In this document: positions 10,283 to 18,949 of the stretch, piece after piece
Layout: every line of letters begins with the position of its first letter
How positions within the stretch are numbered: position 1 is the stretch's first letter
Assembly (NCBI GenBank): GCA_903901225.1
Contig: CAIUQE010000023.1
Coordinates: 1-36,417, forward strand
Reading direction: 5' to 3'
DNA: 36,417 nt
DNA from: Candidatus Omnitrophota bacterium
Lineage (GTDB): Bacteria > Omnitrophota > Gorgyraeia > Zapsychrales > Fredricksoniimonadaceae
Translations under genes and position numbers: made by a program
Notes under the pieces: model-generated
Told to the model about the DNA's origin: nothing
What the model saw: only the letters and a program-made list of their open reading frames with translations
Databases searched by the model: none

Positions 10283-10631
10283 CATCTCTAGCGAGATAGT
10301 CGTGAATAGAAATCTATAAAGACATCGTTCACGCACTGTAGTGTTTCAAATACATATTTTGATCTGTGGACGGGATAACCCGCTGCCTATCGTGAATTTT
10401 CGAGGGGTAGTGGGTTTTTACTTGGATTTTGCTCCGCAAAATCCACCGCGTAGCGGTCGCGTGGCAAATCCGATGAGGATTTGCCAGCTTTGCGAAGTAA
10501 CTCCCGAAGCCACCAGGCGGCCAATAACCGCCGGGGCTGAGGGAGAACGGATACTAAAGTAGTTAGTTTACCAGATAACTGGAAGGCTAAATATGTGTCA
10601 GGAGGTCTCTGGCATGTGTTTAGCCTTTTTT
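10283..10631 (+). promoter_or_regulatory. Leader RNA B: candidate attenuator or riboswitch before the organosulfur cluster
   Basis: This leader of about 350 bases fills the 516-base gap before the porin gene. In order it has a 5' palindrome; a GTGAA/TTCAC stem (10302-10306 with 10328-10332) closing an internal loop TAGAA; a CCCGCTGCC/GGGTAGTGGG stem (10379-10387 with 10404-10413); hairpins 10424-10444 and 10463-10485; a long hairpin 10501-10545 with a tandem GA/GA internal loop; the CCAG-ATAA-CTGG hairpin 10571-10582; and a terminator. The first module matches leader C with compensatory changes. No known riboswitch consensus was recognised. Confidence 0.7.
10585..10631 (+). terminator. Intrinsic terminator of leader B
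   Basis: The arms 10585-10601 and 10609-10625 pair at all 17 positions (with G-T pairs), followed by six T. It precedes the porin gene by about 105 bases, so it is an attenuator for the cluster. Confidence 0.9.
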
Positions 10632-10736
10632 GTTGATAAAGCCAGCGGTTAACCGTGGCGACGAAGTGAGTGTTAAACATAAATTGAGTGAGCTGACCAG
10701 ATTCCTGGAAGCGATAGACTCACAGGAGGAGAAAAA

Positions 10737-12140
10737 ATGAGAGCTTTATTGGTTTCCGGGTTGGTCGTAGCAAGTTTATTGTTGTTGGTACCTGTCTCAA
10801 GGGCGCAGGGGCTGGATGTGGATGCCTTGAGAAAGGAACTGCAGGAACTGCGGGACGAGGTGAAAGGATTAAAGGATGAACTGAAGGTTGTGAAGGAGCA
10901 AAAGCAGGCGTCATCTGTCGCGTCTTCTTCCGGTGCCGCGCAGGGTGGCGTTACCCGGGATGAATTAGCGGGTGTGCGTGGTGAGGTTGAAACACTGCGC
11001 GATGACTGGAAACGCAGCTTTGAGCGCAACACAGCCCAGGCCAGCCGCGCGCTTTCTTTAAGCGGACTTGTCCAGACGCGTTTCAGCACCAAGGACGACG
11101 GCGCTAACAGCACCAACGGGTTCTCGATCCCTTTGCTTCAACTCGGCTTTTCGGGCAGTTTGAAGAAGGATTATGAGGATGGCAAGAACCTTGATTACCT
11201 GGTGAGCTTGTATAGCAATACCACAGCGGATTCGTATCGTGTCGCGCCGCAGGACGTGTACATCAATTATAACGTCCTTTCGACGCTTGACGCTGAATCG
11301 CCCAGGCTGTCCATTACGACCGGTCAGCAGAAAAAGCCGTTCGGGCGTGATCCCCAGACCACGGAAGAGTACAAGCCGACCATCAGCCTGGCGCAGTTTG
11401 ATTCAAATCTTGGCTTGAGCACAAGGGATATAGGCGTTGTGGTGAAAGGCGATCTTTTGCCCATCAATGATTACGGGTACAATTACCGCGTCCCGCTGGT
11501 CGAATATTCTCTCGGTGTGCTCAACGGGGCCGGGCAGAATATCGCTGACAATAACAAATCAAAAGATTACGTTGGCCGGCTGGTGCTTAACGCGCCGGTG
11601 GATTACAACTCGGTATTCCGTGGTTTATCCATAGGTGGTTCCGTTTATGAAGGTCAACAGCCCCGCACCGCCACACTTTCCGGGGTGTCCGTCATACGCG
11701 GCCAGGGCGCGAAAGAAAGGCTCGGGGCGGATATCGGCTATGTGCGTACGCCCATCGGGTTCACGGCGGAATATGCGCAGGGTTACGACGAGATCCTTGG
11801 CGGGACTTCTTCAGTTCCCACGGAGCGCAGCATCAGGAGCCACGGCTACGCCGGCACTGTTTTCTATAACTTCGGCCAGCAGTTCCTCAAGGCGTCCAGG
11901 ACGCAAAGCCGTTACGACGACTGGTTTCCCCGGACGTATCAGCCGTTCATCCGTTATGACCACTGGGATCCGAACACCAATGTTTCCAATGACGCATCGG
12001 ATGTTTACACACTGGGTTTCAACTGGTTCTTTGCCCAGACAACGAAGTTGCAGTTGAACTATAACATCAAACAAACGCGCTCGGCTGCCAATGCACCGGA
12101 CAGTAATGAATTACTGGCGCAATTCCAATATGGATTCTGA
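10737..12140 (+). CDS. Outer-membrane porin with N-terminal coiled coil
   Basis: This 467-residue protein has a signal peptide ending near VSRAQG and a coiled coil at about residues 25-100 (heptads such as LRKELQELRDEVKGLKDELK). The rest is a beta-barrel region rich in alternating aromatic strands, ending in Phe, the usual outer-membrane insertion signal. The layout resembles OprO/OprP-type porins; the coiled coil could anchor or trimerise the protein in the periplasm. AGGAGGAG precedes the ATG. As the first gene after attenuator B it probably admits the compound that the following binding protein captures. Confidence 0.8.
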   Translation: MRALLVSGLVVASLLLLVPVSRAQGLDVDALRKELQELRDEVKGLKDELKVVKEQKQASSVASSSGAAQGGVTRDELAGVRGEVETLRDDWKRSFERNTAQASRALSLSGLVQTRFSTKDDGANSTNGFSIPLLQLGFSGSLKKDYEDGKNLDYLVSLYSNTTADSYRVAPQDVYINYNVLSTLDAESPRLSITTGQQKKPFGRDPQTTEEYKPTISLAQFDSNLGLSTRDIGVVVKGDLLPINDYGYNYRVPLVEYSLGVLNGAGQNIADNNKSKDYVGRLVLNAPVDYNSVFRGLSIGGSVYEGQQPRTATLSGVSVIRGQGAKERLGADIGYVRTPIGFTAEYAQGYDEILGGTSSVPTERSIRSHGYAGTVFYNFGQQFLKASRTQSRYDDWFPRTYQPFIRYDHWDPNTNVSNDASDVYTLGFNWFFAQTTKLQLNYNIKQTRSAANAPDSNELLAQFQYGF

Positions 12141-12161
12141 TCTAACAAGGAGAAATACTAT

Positions 12162-13238
12162 ATGAAAAGGTTATGGAGTGTCGTATTCGGAGTTTTGTTC
12201 CTGAGTGTTGCCGTAGCACCATCAGCCACAGCGGCTGACGCAAAAAAACCGGCCGTGATCCGCATCGGCACCGCGTTCACCGCGGGCAACAGCCGCCCGT
12301 TCTCGCTGCAGACGATCGGTGTGCTTCACCAGCAGGGCCTTCTTGAAGAGGAATTCAAGAAGGACGGGATCAAGATCGAGTGGGTGTTCTTCAAAGGCGT
12401 GAGTCCTGCCGTGAACGAAGCGTTCGCCAATGACACGATCGATATCGGGGCCACGAGCGAACTGGGCGCCATTATCGCCAAGGCGGGCGGGCTCAAGATC
12501 AAGCTGATCGCCAGCGGCGGTACGCGCGGCAATTCCTACCTGGCGGTACCCATTGATTCCCAGGCGACAAAAGTGGAGGACCTCAAGGGGGCGAAGCTGG
12601 CGACAAGCAATGCCACGAATTTCCAGCTGGCGTTTGAACGCATCCTGCAGTTGAAGGGCCTGACGCACAAGGATTTCAAGGCCTATAACCTCGGGCCGGC
12701 GGATGGTGTCGCGGCGCTCGCCTCCAAGGATATCAACGGGGCGGTTTACGGGACCCAGCTTTTCGCGCCCCGTCGTCTTGGACTGGTCAAGATCATCTAT
12801 TCGACGCGGGATGATTTCCCGGATAAGTGGAAATCTTTCAGTGGTATTTTCGTGACGGAGAAGTTCGCTAAGGATCATCCTGATCTTACGGAGCGTTTCC
12901 TGAAGGTGTTCGCGCGGGCCGCCAAGTGGGCGTCGGATGAGAATAACCGCGAGGCGTATTTCCTGGGTCAGGCCAAGACCGGGACGTCGGTGAATGATAT
13001 TCGCGAGGACGCCGAAGGCACGCCCTTGAGCGTTAAGAACACCCCCTTGCTTGATGACTTTGTCGTTGGGCATTTCCGGGATACGATCCAGTTCGCCCTT
13101 GAGCGCGGGTTGATCCGCAAGGCGTACGATGTTAACAGTCTCGTTGACGCGTCATTCCTGGAAGCGGCGTTGAAGGATGAGGGGCTGGACCATTTCTGGG
13201 CCAAGTATGATGGAGAAGGCAAGGAAACAACGAAATAA
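12162..13238 (+). CDS. SsuA/TauA-like periplasmic binding protein
   Basis: This NitT/TauT-family solute-binding protein of 358 residues has a signal peptide ending near ATAADA. Family features are IRIGTAFTAGNSRP, GVLHQQGLLEEEF, FFKGVSPAVNEAFANDTIDIGATSE, and VEDLKGAKLAT. These proteins bind sulfonates, taurine, nitrate or similar anions and pass them to SsuBC-type transporters, which are encoded at 17003-20537. The ligand is unknown; a sulfonate, sulfinate or related organosulfur compound is inferred from the desulfinase downstream. AAGGAG precedes the start. Confidence 0.87.
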   Translation: MKRLWSVVFGVLFLSVAVAPSATAADAKKPAVIRIGTAFTAGNSRPFSLQTIGVLHQQGLLEEEFKKDGIKIEWVFFKGVSPAVNEAFANDTIDIGATSELGAIIAKAGGLKIKLIASGGTRGNSYLAVPIDSQATKVEDLKGAKLATSNATNFQLAFERILQLKGLTHKDFKAYNLGPADGVAALASKDINGAVYGTQLFAPRRLGLVKIIYSTRDDFPDKWKSFSGIFVTEKFAKDHPDLTERFLKVFARAAKWASDENNREAYFLGQAKTGTSVNDIREDAEGTPLSVKNTPLLDDFVVGHFRDTIQFALERGLIRKAYDVNSLVDASFLEAALKDEGLDHFWAKYDGEGKETTK

Positions 13239-13264
13239 AGGTCGAAAGGCCGAAAGGTATCATC

Positions 13265-14041
13265 ATGAGCGCATTATTAACACAAGACATCAATTATGAC
13301 GCGATCAAGGATCCGCAGGTCGTGACGCTTCTCAAAGGGTTAAAACACCGGCGTTTCAACGCGTATTACGCGCCGGACGCGGAAACCGCCCGCAAGATCG
13401 TCCTGGAATTAGTCCCGGCGGATGTGAAGATCGGCACCGGGGATTCGACCTCGGCGACACAGCTGGGGATAGCGGATGCCCTGAAAGAAAGAGGCAATGT
13501 TGTTTACGACGCCCACAGGCGGGGTAATACGTGGGAAGAAACACATCGGGCCAGCGCGCTTTCCTACAGTTCCGATTGCCGTTACTTCCTGACGGGCACC
13601 AACGCGGTGACCCAGGATGGCCGGCTGGTGAATGTTGACGCGGTCGGCAACCGCGTCGGTGGCATGTTTTACGGCCATGAGCATTCGGTCCTGATCATTA
13701 GCCGTAACAAGATCGTCAAGGACCTCGACGCGGCGTTCCACAGGATCCGGACGCAGATATCGCCCCAGCACGTGAAGATCCGCAGCACGGATCTTGGCGG
13801 CCGGCCGTTCAAAACGGGATGCGTCAAGACGGGTGTTTGCGTGGATTGTCAGGGAGAGGATCGCACTTGCAATGTGTTCACGGTCATTGAAGGCAAGCCC
13901 AAGCGGACAACGGTCCATGTCGTAGTCGTTGACCTTGACATCGGGCTGGGCTGGGACCCGTCGTGGCCCCAGGAACGGATCCAGAAGATCATTGACGGGT
14001 ACAAGTCACTGGTCTGGATCCCGCCGCAACTGAAGAACTGA
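13265..14041 (+). CDS. LUD-domain protein with C-terminal cysteine cluster
   Basis: This 258-residue protein resembles the LUD (DUF162) domain of lactate-utilisation proteins: KIGTGDSTSATQLGI, RRGNTWEETHRASALSYSSDCRYFLTGTNAVTQDGRLVNVDAVGNRVGGM-like core, and HEHSVLIISRNKIVKDL. After residue 180 come four cysteines (GCVKTGVCVDCQG...TCNV) that could hold an Fe-S cluster or zinc. LUD proteins in lactate operons help oxidise 2-hydroxy acids, but stand-alone members are uncharacterised. It has no signal peptide. The terminator after it separates it from the next gene. Confidence 0.78.
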   Translation: MSALLTQDINYDAIKDPQVVTLLKGLKHRRFNAYYAPDAETARKIVLELVPADVKIGTGDSTSATQLGIADALKERGNVVYDAHRRGNTWEETHRASALSYSSDCRYFLTGTNAVTQDGRLVNVDAVGNRVGGMFYGHEHSVLIISRNKIVKDLDAAFHRIRTQISPQHVKIRSTDLGGRPFKTGCVKTGVCVDCQGEDRTCNVFTVIEGKPKRTTVHVVVVDLDIGLGWDPSWPQERIQKIIDGYKSLVWIPPQLKN

Positions 14042-14054
14042 AGTGAAATGAATA

Positions 14055-14101
14055 CAGCGCTCCGTGGGGTTGTGTTGGCCCTGCGGAGCGCTGGAGTTTT
14101 T
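14055..14101 (+). terminator. Intrinsic terminator after the LUD gene
   Basis: A perfect 10-bp stem, CAGCGCTCCG (14055-14064) with CGGAGCGCTG (14084-14093), is followed by GAG and a T run at 14097-14101. It should reduce, or end, transcription between the importer/LUD genes and the radical-SAM gene. No new promoter is obvious in the 29 bases before the next start. Confidence 0.85.
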
Positions 14102-14129
14102 CGTCATAAGAACATAAGGAAAATTTTAT

Positions 14130-15380
14130 ATGGCCGTTGAGCGTTTGCTGGAAATAGACAGGCTGGGGCGTAAATATCCGGATGTGCCAAGATTCATTAT
14201 CCTCAAGCTTGACCTGCTGCGTCGCGGGGCGCGTTTGACCGCCCGGGCTTTGGATGCGGTGCAGAATGACGCGTACCGTTTTGGCCCGATGCTCATTTTC
14301 TTCAAAGGGGGCGGCAGCAAGAAGACTGACCGTTCCAATCCCGGGTCCATGCTCCTGCGTGATGGCACGACCGCGCCGGTGTCGTTCGAGGAGTATTTTG
14401 AAGATCCTTACCGGGTGGACTATCAGGGTGGGAAGTTCATCCTTTACGACGGGCGCGCGCGGGTGGACGAAGTGGATTTCACGCCGCGCCCTAAATATTA
14501 CGGCCATCTCACCACGAGCGGCATCCCCATGGAATCGATCGCCAGCGCCCGCGCCCAGCGGTTGATCATTTGCGCGTACCGGCATTGCCATCTTTGGGAC
14601 ACGGGCGACCAGTGCAAATACTGCGCGTTCTTTACCGACCTGAAAGCGTCGCGTCCGGCCTTTGACACGCCGCTGCGCCGGGGCGTGAACCCGGAAGATA
14701 TTTATGAGACGGTGCGCGAAGTGCTCAAGGAGCCGGGGCGCATCTCCGAGATCTACCTCACCGCGGGCATGGATTACCGCGGAGAGCATTTCTTTGATGA
14801 GGAAGTGGAGCGGTATATCCGTATCCTGCAGGCGATCGGCCGGAATTTCAAGGGCCGCTTCTCCAGCCAGATCATGGCGCCTGCGTATTCCAAAGCCCAG
14901 TTGACCCGGCTTTACCGCGAAACGGGGTTGACATCATATTGTCCCAATATTGAGGTCTGGGACGAGCGTTTGTTCGGGTGGATCTGCCCGGGAAAAAATA
15001 AATGGCCGGGGCGCAAGGAGTGGATCAAACGGACGCTGGATGCCGTCGATATTTTCGGCAAGGGCAATGTTTACACGCAGGTTGTCGCCGGAGTGGAGCT
15101 GGCCAGGCCCCACGGGTTCAAGACGGTTGACGCGGCATTGCGTTCCAATCTTGAAGCGTGCGAATTTTTCGCCAAACGCGGCGTTATCTTTTTGAGCACC
15201 GTCTGGAGGATGAATCCCGCCTCCGCTTTGGCCGGGCAGAAGAATCCGCCGCTGGAATATATTATCCGGTTGTCGAAAGGCCTTTATGACATACGCAAAG
15301 CGTACGGCCTCAGTTCGGATAATGACGATTATAAACACTGCGGCAATCACGCTGACGCGGACCTGGAAAGGATCGACTGA
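14130..15380 (+). CDS. Radical-SAM family enzyme with unusual cysteine spacing
   Basis: This 416-residue protein holds C148-x4-C153-x8-C162-x2-C165 (ICAYRHCHLWDTGDQCKYCAF). The final CX2C fits a radical-SAM [4Fe-4S] site, but the canonical CX3CX2C is replaced by CX8CX2C, recalling the CX9CX2C of Elp3. Downstream features agree with a radical-SAM barrel: ISEIYLTAGMDY, SSQIMAPAYS, YCPNIEVWDERLF, and GNVYTQVVAGVELARPHG. About 145 residues precede the cluster. Such enzymes cleave SAM to start radical chemistry; a C-S bond cleavage would fit the cluster, but that is inference. The substrate is unknown. Confidence 0.75.
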   Translation: MAVERLLEIDRLGRKYPDVPRFIILKLDLLRRGARLTARALDAVQNDAYRFGPMLIFFKGGGSKKTDRSNPGSMLLRDGTTAPVSFEEYFEDPYRVDYQGGKFILYDGRARVDEVDFTPRPKYYGHLTTSGIPMESIASARAQRLIICAYRHCHLWDTGDQCKYCAFFTDLKASRPAFDTPLRRGVNPEDIYETVREVLKEPGRISEIYLTAGMDYRGEHFFDEEVERYIRILQAIGRNFKGRFSSQIMAPAYSKAQLTRLYRETGLTSYCPNIEVWDERLFGWICPGKNKWPGRKEWIKRTLDAVDIFGKGNVYTQVVAGVELARPHGFKTVDAALRSNLEACEFFAKRGVIFLSTVWRMNPASALAGQKNPPLEYIIRLSKGLYDIRKAYGLSSDNDDYKHCGNHADADLERID

Positions 15381-15382
15381 GT

Positions 15383-15880
15383 ATGGGGCACGATCATAAA
15401 ACAGCGGCGCTCGCGTCGGGCGTTGTGGCTTTGTTGAAGGACAGGAAGGCCGTGAAGGTCGTAGGGTCTTTGAACGCGGATGGCTCTCCATACATAGAGG
15501 TCAATGATGCTTTGACAACGCTTGATGCCTCGACATTGATCCTGCCGGAGGAACTGGAGAAATCGGCCGGGAACAGGAACCTGGTGCGCAGCATCTGGTT
15601 TGACAAGCCCGTGACGTTCCACGTGGGGCGCGGCGATGAGGCGTACTACATTCAGGCTAAAGTTTACCGGTGTTTGATCGCGGGCAAACTGTTCGAGCAG
15701 ATGCTCCTGCGCAAAAGGGCCGAAGAGGGGGCGGACGCTGACATTTCGGTCGTATGGGAATTTATTCCTGTTTCGGTCGAGGAGGTGACGGTGAAGGTCC
15801 TGAGAAAAGAACAGGAAGCGCGGCATCCGTATTTTGACAGGCATTTGGATCGGGCAAGCATAAAGACCGGAAGTAATTAA
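15383..15880 (+). CDS. PNPOx-like FMN-binding protein
   Basis: This 165-residue protein has the split-barrel pattern of pyridoxamine-phosphate-oxidase-like flavoproteins: VVALLKDRKAVKVVGSLNADGSPYIEV, then SIWFDKPVTFHV and YYIQAKVYRCLIAGKLFE. Relatives are flavin reductases or flavin- and heme-handling proteins. It starts two bases after the radical-SAM stop, so the two are probably co-translated; it may supply reduced flavin or electrons to its neighbours. Exact chemistry is not visible. Confidence 0.72.
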   Translation: MGHDHKTAALASGVVALLKDRKAVKVVGSLNADGSPYIEVNDALTTLDASTLILPEELEKSAGNRNLVRSIWFDKPVTFHVGRGDEAYYIQAKVYRCLIAGKLFEQMLLRKRAEEGADADISVVWEFIPVSVEEVTVKVLRKEQEARHPYFDRHLDRASIKTGSN

Positions 15881-15893
15881 AAGGAGGCTTACC

Positions 15894-16982
15894 ATGAGTG
15901 CGATCGCGAAAAGATCAAAGAAAGTCAGCAAGGCGAAGACGGGCAAGAGATCAAAAGAGATATTCTATACCATTTGCCCCGTGCAGGTGGCGTCGCATGT
16001 GGCCGTCGAAAAAGGCTGGCTGGATGAGGCGTTTAAAAAGGTGGGCGCCACAGCGCGTTTCCTGCGCGCCTTACCCAAGGACCAGTGGCTGCCGCATTTC
16101 ACGCACCGGCGCCCCGAGCTTTTCCGCGACGGGGGGAACATTCCTCCTATCTGGGCCAGGTCGGAAGGTGTTGACACAAAATTGATCGGGCTGACCTTTG
16201 CCGGCACGGGCGGCAAGATCGTCGTCAAGGTTGGTTCAGGCATCCGTTCGATCCAGGACCTCAGAGGTAAAAAGATAGGGCTTTCACTGCGTCGCACCAA
16301 AGACCGGGTGGATTTCGCGCGCGCCACGGCGCATCGCAGCATCCTTCTGGCGCTGGGTTATGCCGGCCTCAGTGAGCGTGATGTCCAGCTGGTCGACATC
16401 CCTGAATTCGAGGCCAAAGAGGGGGATCCTTCCTGGTCGGTGCTTTCTTCGGCGGAGACTCCGGTGGAATTCTGGGGCAAGGGAAAATTGAAGTCGGTGG
16501 CCTGGAATGACGGGAAGGCGTTGCTCGACGGGACGGTGGACGCGGTTTTCTCAGGGCACGGACGTTCCGCCAAACTCGAATCGGAAGGCCTGGTGACCAC
16601 CATTGAAGACCTGGGCCGTTATCCCGACTGGACAACGCAGGTGGCCAATACGCCGACCGCGATCACGGTCAATACCGAGCTGGCCAAGAGCCATCCCGAG
16701 ATCGTTGTGGCCTGGCTCAAGGCGTCGATCAAGGCCGGGCAGTGGATCCGCAAGAATCCCGAAGCGGCGGCGGAGATCCTGGCGGAAGTTACCATTTATG
16801 GATGCTTCCATCATTTGGTCCGGGACCTCGCGACGTACAATTATGTGCCGAACCTGTCCGGGAAAAGCCTGGGCGGCATTGAGGTGGAAAAGAACTTCCT
16901 GTTGGAGCACGGGTATATCAAGAACGATTTCGACGTGCGCGCGTGGGCGGATGACAGTTTCTTAAAACAAGCCCTTAAATAA
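15894..16982 (+). CDS. DszB-like desulfinase (SsuA-fold, cytoplasmic)
   Basis: This 362-residue protein has the NitT/TauT binding-protein fold but no signal peptide; the N-terminus is a lysine-rich cytoplasmic tail. It strongly recalls DszB, the 2-(2-hydroxyphenyl)benzenesulfinate desulfinase of Rhodococcus. Cys28 in YTICPVQ, His68 in HFTHRRP and Arg78 in FRDGGNIPP match DszB Cys27, His60 and Arg70, with the RxGG motif and the same 10-residue His-Arg spacing. The end, ARGWADD-like SFLKQALK, also resembles DszB. DszB releases sulfite from an aryl sulfinate. The true substrate here is unknown. AAGGAGG precedes the ATG. An alternative is a cytoplasmic sensor derived from a binding protein. Confidence 0.78.
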   Translation: MSAIAKRSKKVSKAKTGKRSKEIFYTICPVQVASHVAVEKGWLDEAFKKVGATARFLRALPKDQWLPHFTHRRPELFRDGGNIPPIWARSEGVDTKLIGLTFAGTGGKIVVKVGSGIRSIQDLRGKKIGLSLRRTKDRVDFARATAHRSILLALGYAGLSERDVQLVDIPEFEAKEGDPSWSVLSSAETPVEFWGKGKLKSVAWNDGKALLDGTVDAVFSGHGRSAKLESEGLVTTIEDLGRYPDWTTQVANTPTAITVNTELAKSHPEIVVAWLKASIKAGQWIRKNPEAAAEILAEVTIYGCFHHLVRDLATYNYVPNLSGKSLGGIEVEKNFLLEHGYIKNDFDVRAWADDSFLKQALK

Positions 16983-17002
16983 CCCCGCGGGGAAAGGTAA
17001 CG

Positions 17003-18946
17003 ATGAGTCTCGCTTACAAATTCCTCGCCAAGTTCCTGTTCCTGTCTTTTTTCAGCGGGATATTTGTCGGGATGTCGGCGATCGTCATCAACCTTTACGC
17101 GGTGCACATGGATGCCGGCGCCGCGCAGATCGGGCTTATCACCGGCATGCAGGGGTTCGGGGTGCTCATCACCGGCATCCCGTTCGGCATCCTGATAGAC
17201 CGCTACGGGGCCAAGGTCGTGTATGTCCTCGGCGGGTTGATCGGCTCGACAGTGTTCCTGTTCGTGCCGATGGCGAACACCCCCTGGACGCTGCTGGCGG
17301 TCACTTTCCTGGTCGGGCTGTTCGCTTCGATGCGCTATGTGTCGATGAACAGTATCTTTTTCGAGCACCTGGAGCTTATCGGCAACAACAAGGCCGGATG
17401 GTATAAAGGCGCCCAGTCCGCCGGTATGGTATTCATCGGGCCTGTCCTGGGGATATTCCTGGTCAACCATATCGGCTTCCGGTTCACGTTCTATACGATC
17501 GGGATGTGGATCCTCGTGACCGCGGTCATCGCGCAGCTTATCCTGACCCAGCGCGAGATCGAACGGGAACTGGAAGCATTCACCTGGCTGGGGACCGTCC
17601 ATCAGTTGAAAAGCCTCCTGAAGAACAGGCTGCTGGTCACGACATCGGTCGTGGAATTCGCGGCCCTGAGCGCGAATGCCTGTTTTTCCGGGTTCATCAT
17701 CGCGATCGCGCTGCGCGTGTTCCATCTGCCGAAAGAGAGCGCGGCGCTGTTCATATCGTCGCAGGGCGTGGTGTTCGTGATCACGGTCTTTTCGCTCAAC
17801 GCCTGGGTGTCCAGGCTCGGCGAGAGGTACTGGTACATGACCGCCCTGGGGATCATCATATCCGGGCTGCTGTTCCTGGGCCTGGCCGCGGTGCCGTTGC
17901 AGTTGTGGGCCGGCGCTGTCCTGCTGGGCGTGGGGCTGGGGATGATCAACATTGTCAACGTGTCGCGGATAGCGCGCAGCGGCCACAAGAAAGGCAAGGT
18001 CGCCGGGTTCTTTTCGCTCTTTAGCATGGGCGGCGGGATCGCGGGGCCGGTGATCGGCGGTTTCATCGGTACGGTTTATGGCTTGCAGGCGACCTATCTT
18101 TGCCTGATCCCTGTTTTTCTGGCGCTGGGATTATATTTGAAATTAAAGGTCACGGGACGAAAATGGCTGTCCGCCTGGACCGTGAAGATCAGGGATTCCC
18201 TGTTAGGCTTTATCCTTCCCATCGGCCTGTTGGCGCTTTGGGAGTTCGTCACGCGCTTTGGCCTGGCGCCGAGGGAGCTTTTGGTGCCGCCGCAGGACGT
18301 GTGGGCAAGTTTCTGCGAGTTTGTCAAAGACGGCACGCTACTCGAGAATCTTGGCGTCAGCCTGACGCGGATATTCTTCGGTTTTTCCTGGGGAGCGGCG
18401 GCGGGAGTTATTTTCGGGATAGCCATGGGTTATTCACGCCAGGTTGAACGGTACGTGGGCCCGCTCTTTCACGCGTTCCGCCAGGTGCCGATGTTCGGGT
18501 GGATGCCGTTCCTGATCCTGCTGACGGGCATCGACGAGACCTTCAAGATCATTTTTGTGGGATTGACCGCTTTTATCCCGATGGTCCTTAATACATATGA
18601 GGGCGTCAGGAATATTCCCGGCGAGTACCTGGAGGTGGCCAGGGTGTTCGCGTACGGGCGTCGCCGGCTTTTCTGGCGGGTCATTATCCCGGGCGCCATG
18701 CCCGCGATATTCACGGGCGTGCGCACAAGCCTGAGCATGGCGTGGATGTCGGTGGTCGGGGCGGAACTGGTGGCGGCGAGCTCCGGGATCGGCAATTTGA
18801 TGGCGGGCGCGCGCAACATGTTCAGGTACGATATCGTATTTGTCGGCGTGATCGTTATCGGTCTTGTTGGGTTTGCCATGAATTCCATCGCGGCCATGCT
18901 GGAAGCCCATGTCCTGCGCTGGCGTAAAACATTTGTTGAGAAATGA
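17003..18946 (+). CDS. Fusion of MFS transporter and SsuC-type ABC permease
   Basis: One uninterrupted 647-residue frame holds two transporters. Residues 1 to about 385 are an MFS carrier with roughly 12 membrane segments and the loop GILIDRYGAKVVYVLGG between segments 2 and 3. Residues about 390-647 are an SsuC-type permease with the coupling loop EYLEVARVFAYGRRRLFWRVIIPGAMPAIFTG and the start ILPIGLLALWEFV. The second half should pair with the SsuC-like protein encoded next and the ATPase at 19758. I know of no described MFS-ABC permease fusion; a start codon at the junction or a misassembly is not evident. The MFS part may export a product or take an alternative substrate. Confidence 0.85.
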   Translation: MSLAYKFLAKFLFLSFFSGIFVGMSAIVINLYAVHMDAGAAQIGLITGMQGFGVLITGIPFGILIDRYGAKVVYVLGGLIGSTVFLFVPMANTPWTLLAVTFLVGLFASMRYVSMNSIFFEHLELIGNNKAGWYKGAQSAGMVFIGPVLGIFLVNHIGFRFTFYTIGMWILVTAVIAQLILTQREIERELEAFTWLGTVHQLKSLLKNRLLVTTSVVEFAALSANACFSGFIIAIALRVFHLPKESAALFISSQGVVFVITVFSLNAWVSRLGERYWYMTALGIIISGLLFLGLAAVPLQLWAGAVLLGVGLGMINIVNVSRIARSGHKKGKVAGFFSLFSMGGGIAGPVIGGFIGTVYGLQATYLCLIPVFLALGLYLKLKVTGRKWLSAWTVKIRDSLLGFILPIGLLALWEFVTRFGLAPRELLVPPQDVWASFCEFVKDGTLLENLGVSLTRIFFGFSWGAAAGVIFGIAMGYSRQVERYVGPLFHAFRQVPMFGWMPFLILLTGIDETFKIIFVGLTAFIPMVLNTYEGVRNIPGEYLEVARVFAYGRRRLFWRVIIPGAMPAIFTGVRTSLSMAWMSVVGAELVAASSGIGNLMAGARNMFRYDIVFVGVIVIGLVGFAMNSIAAMLEAHVLRWRKTFVEK

Positions 18947-18949
18947 CCC

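Noticed and set aside
10341-10562. Open frames inside leader B on both strands.
   Set aside because: They run through strong RNA hairpins, have no ribosome site and show no recognisable protein features.
10283-10631. SAM-I, cobalamin or thiamin riboswitch in leader B.
   Set aside because: None of the key conserved words of those classes was found in order, even though single short words (for example a GCCACC) resemble parts of them.
12162-13238. Second DszB-like desulfinase.
   Set aside because: It has a signal peptide and lacks the Cys-His-RxGG pattern, so an ordinary periplasmic binding protein is the better call.
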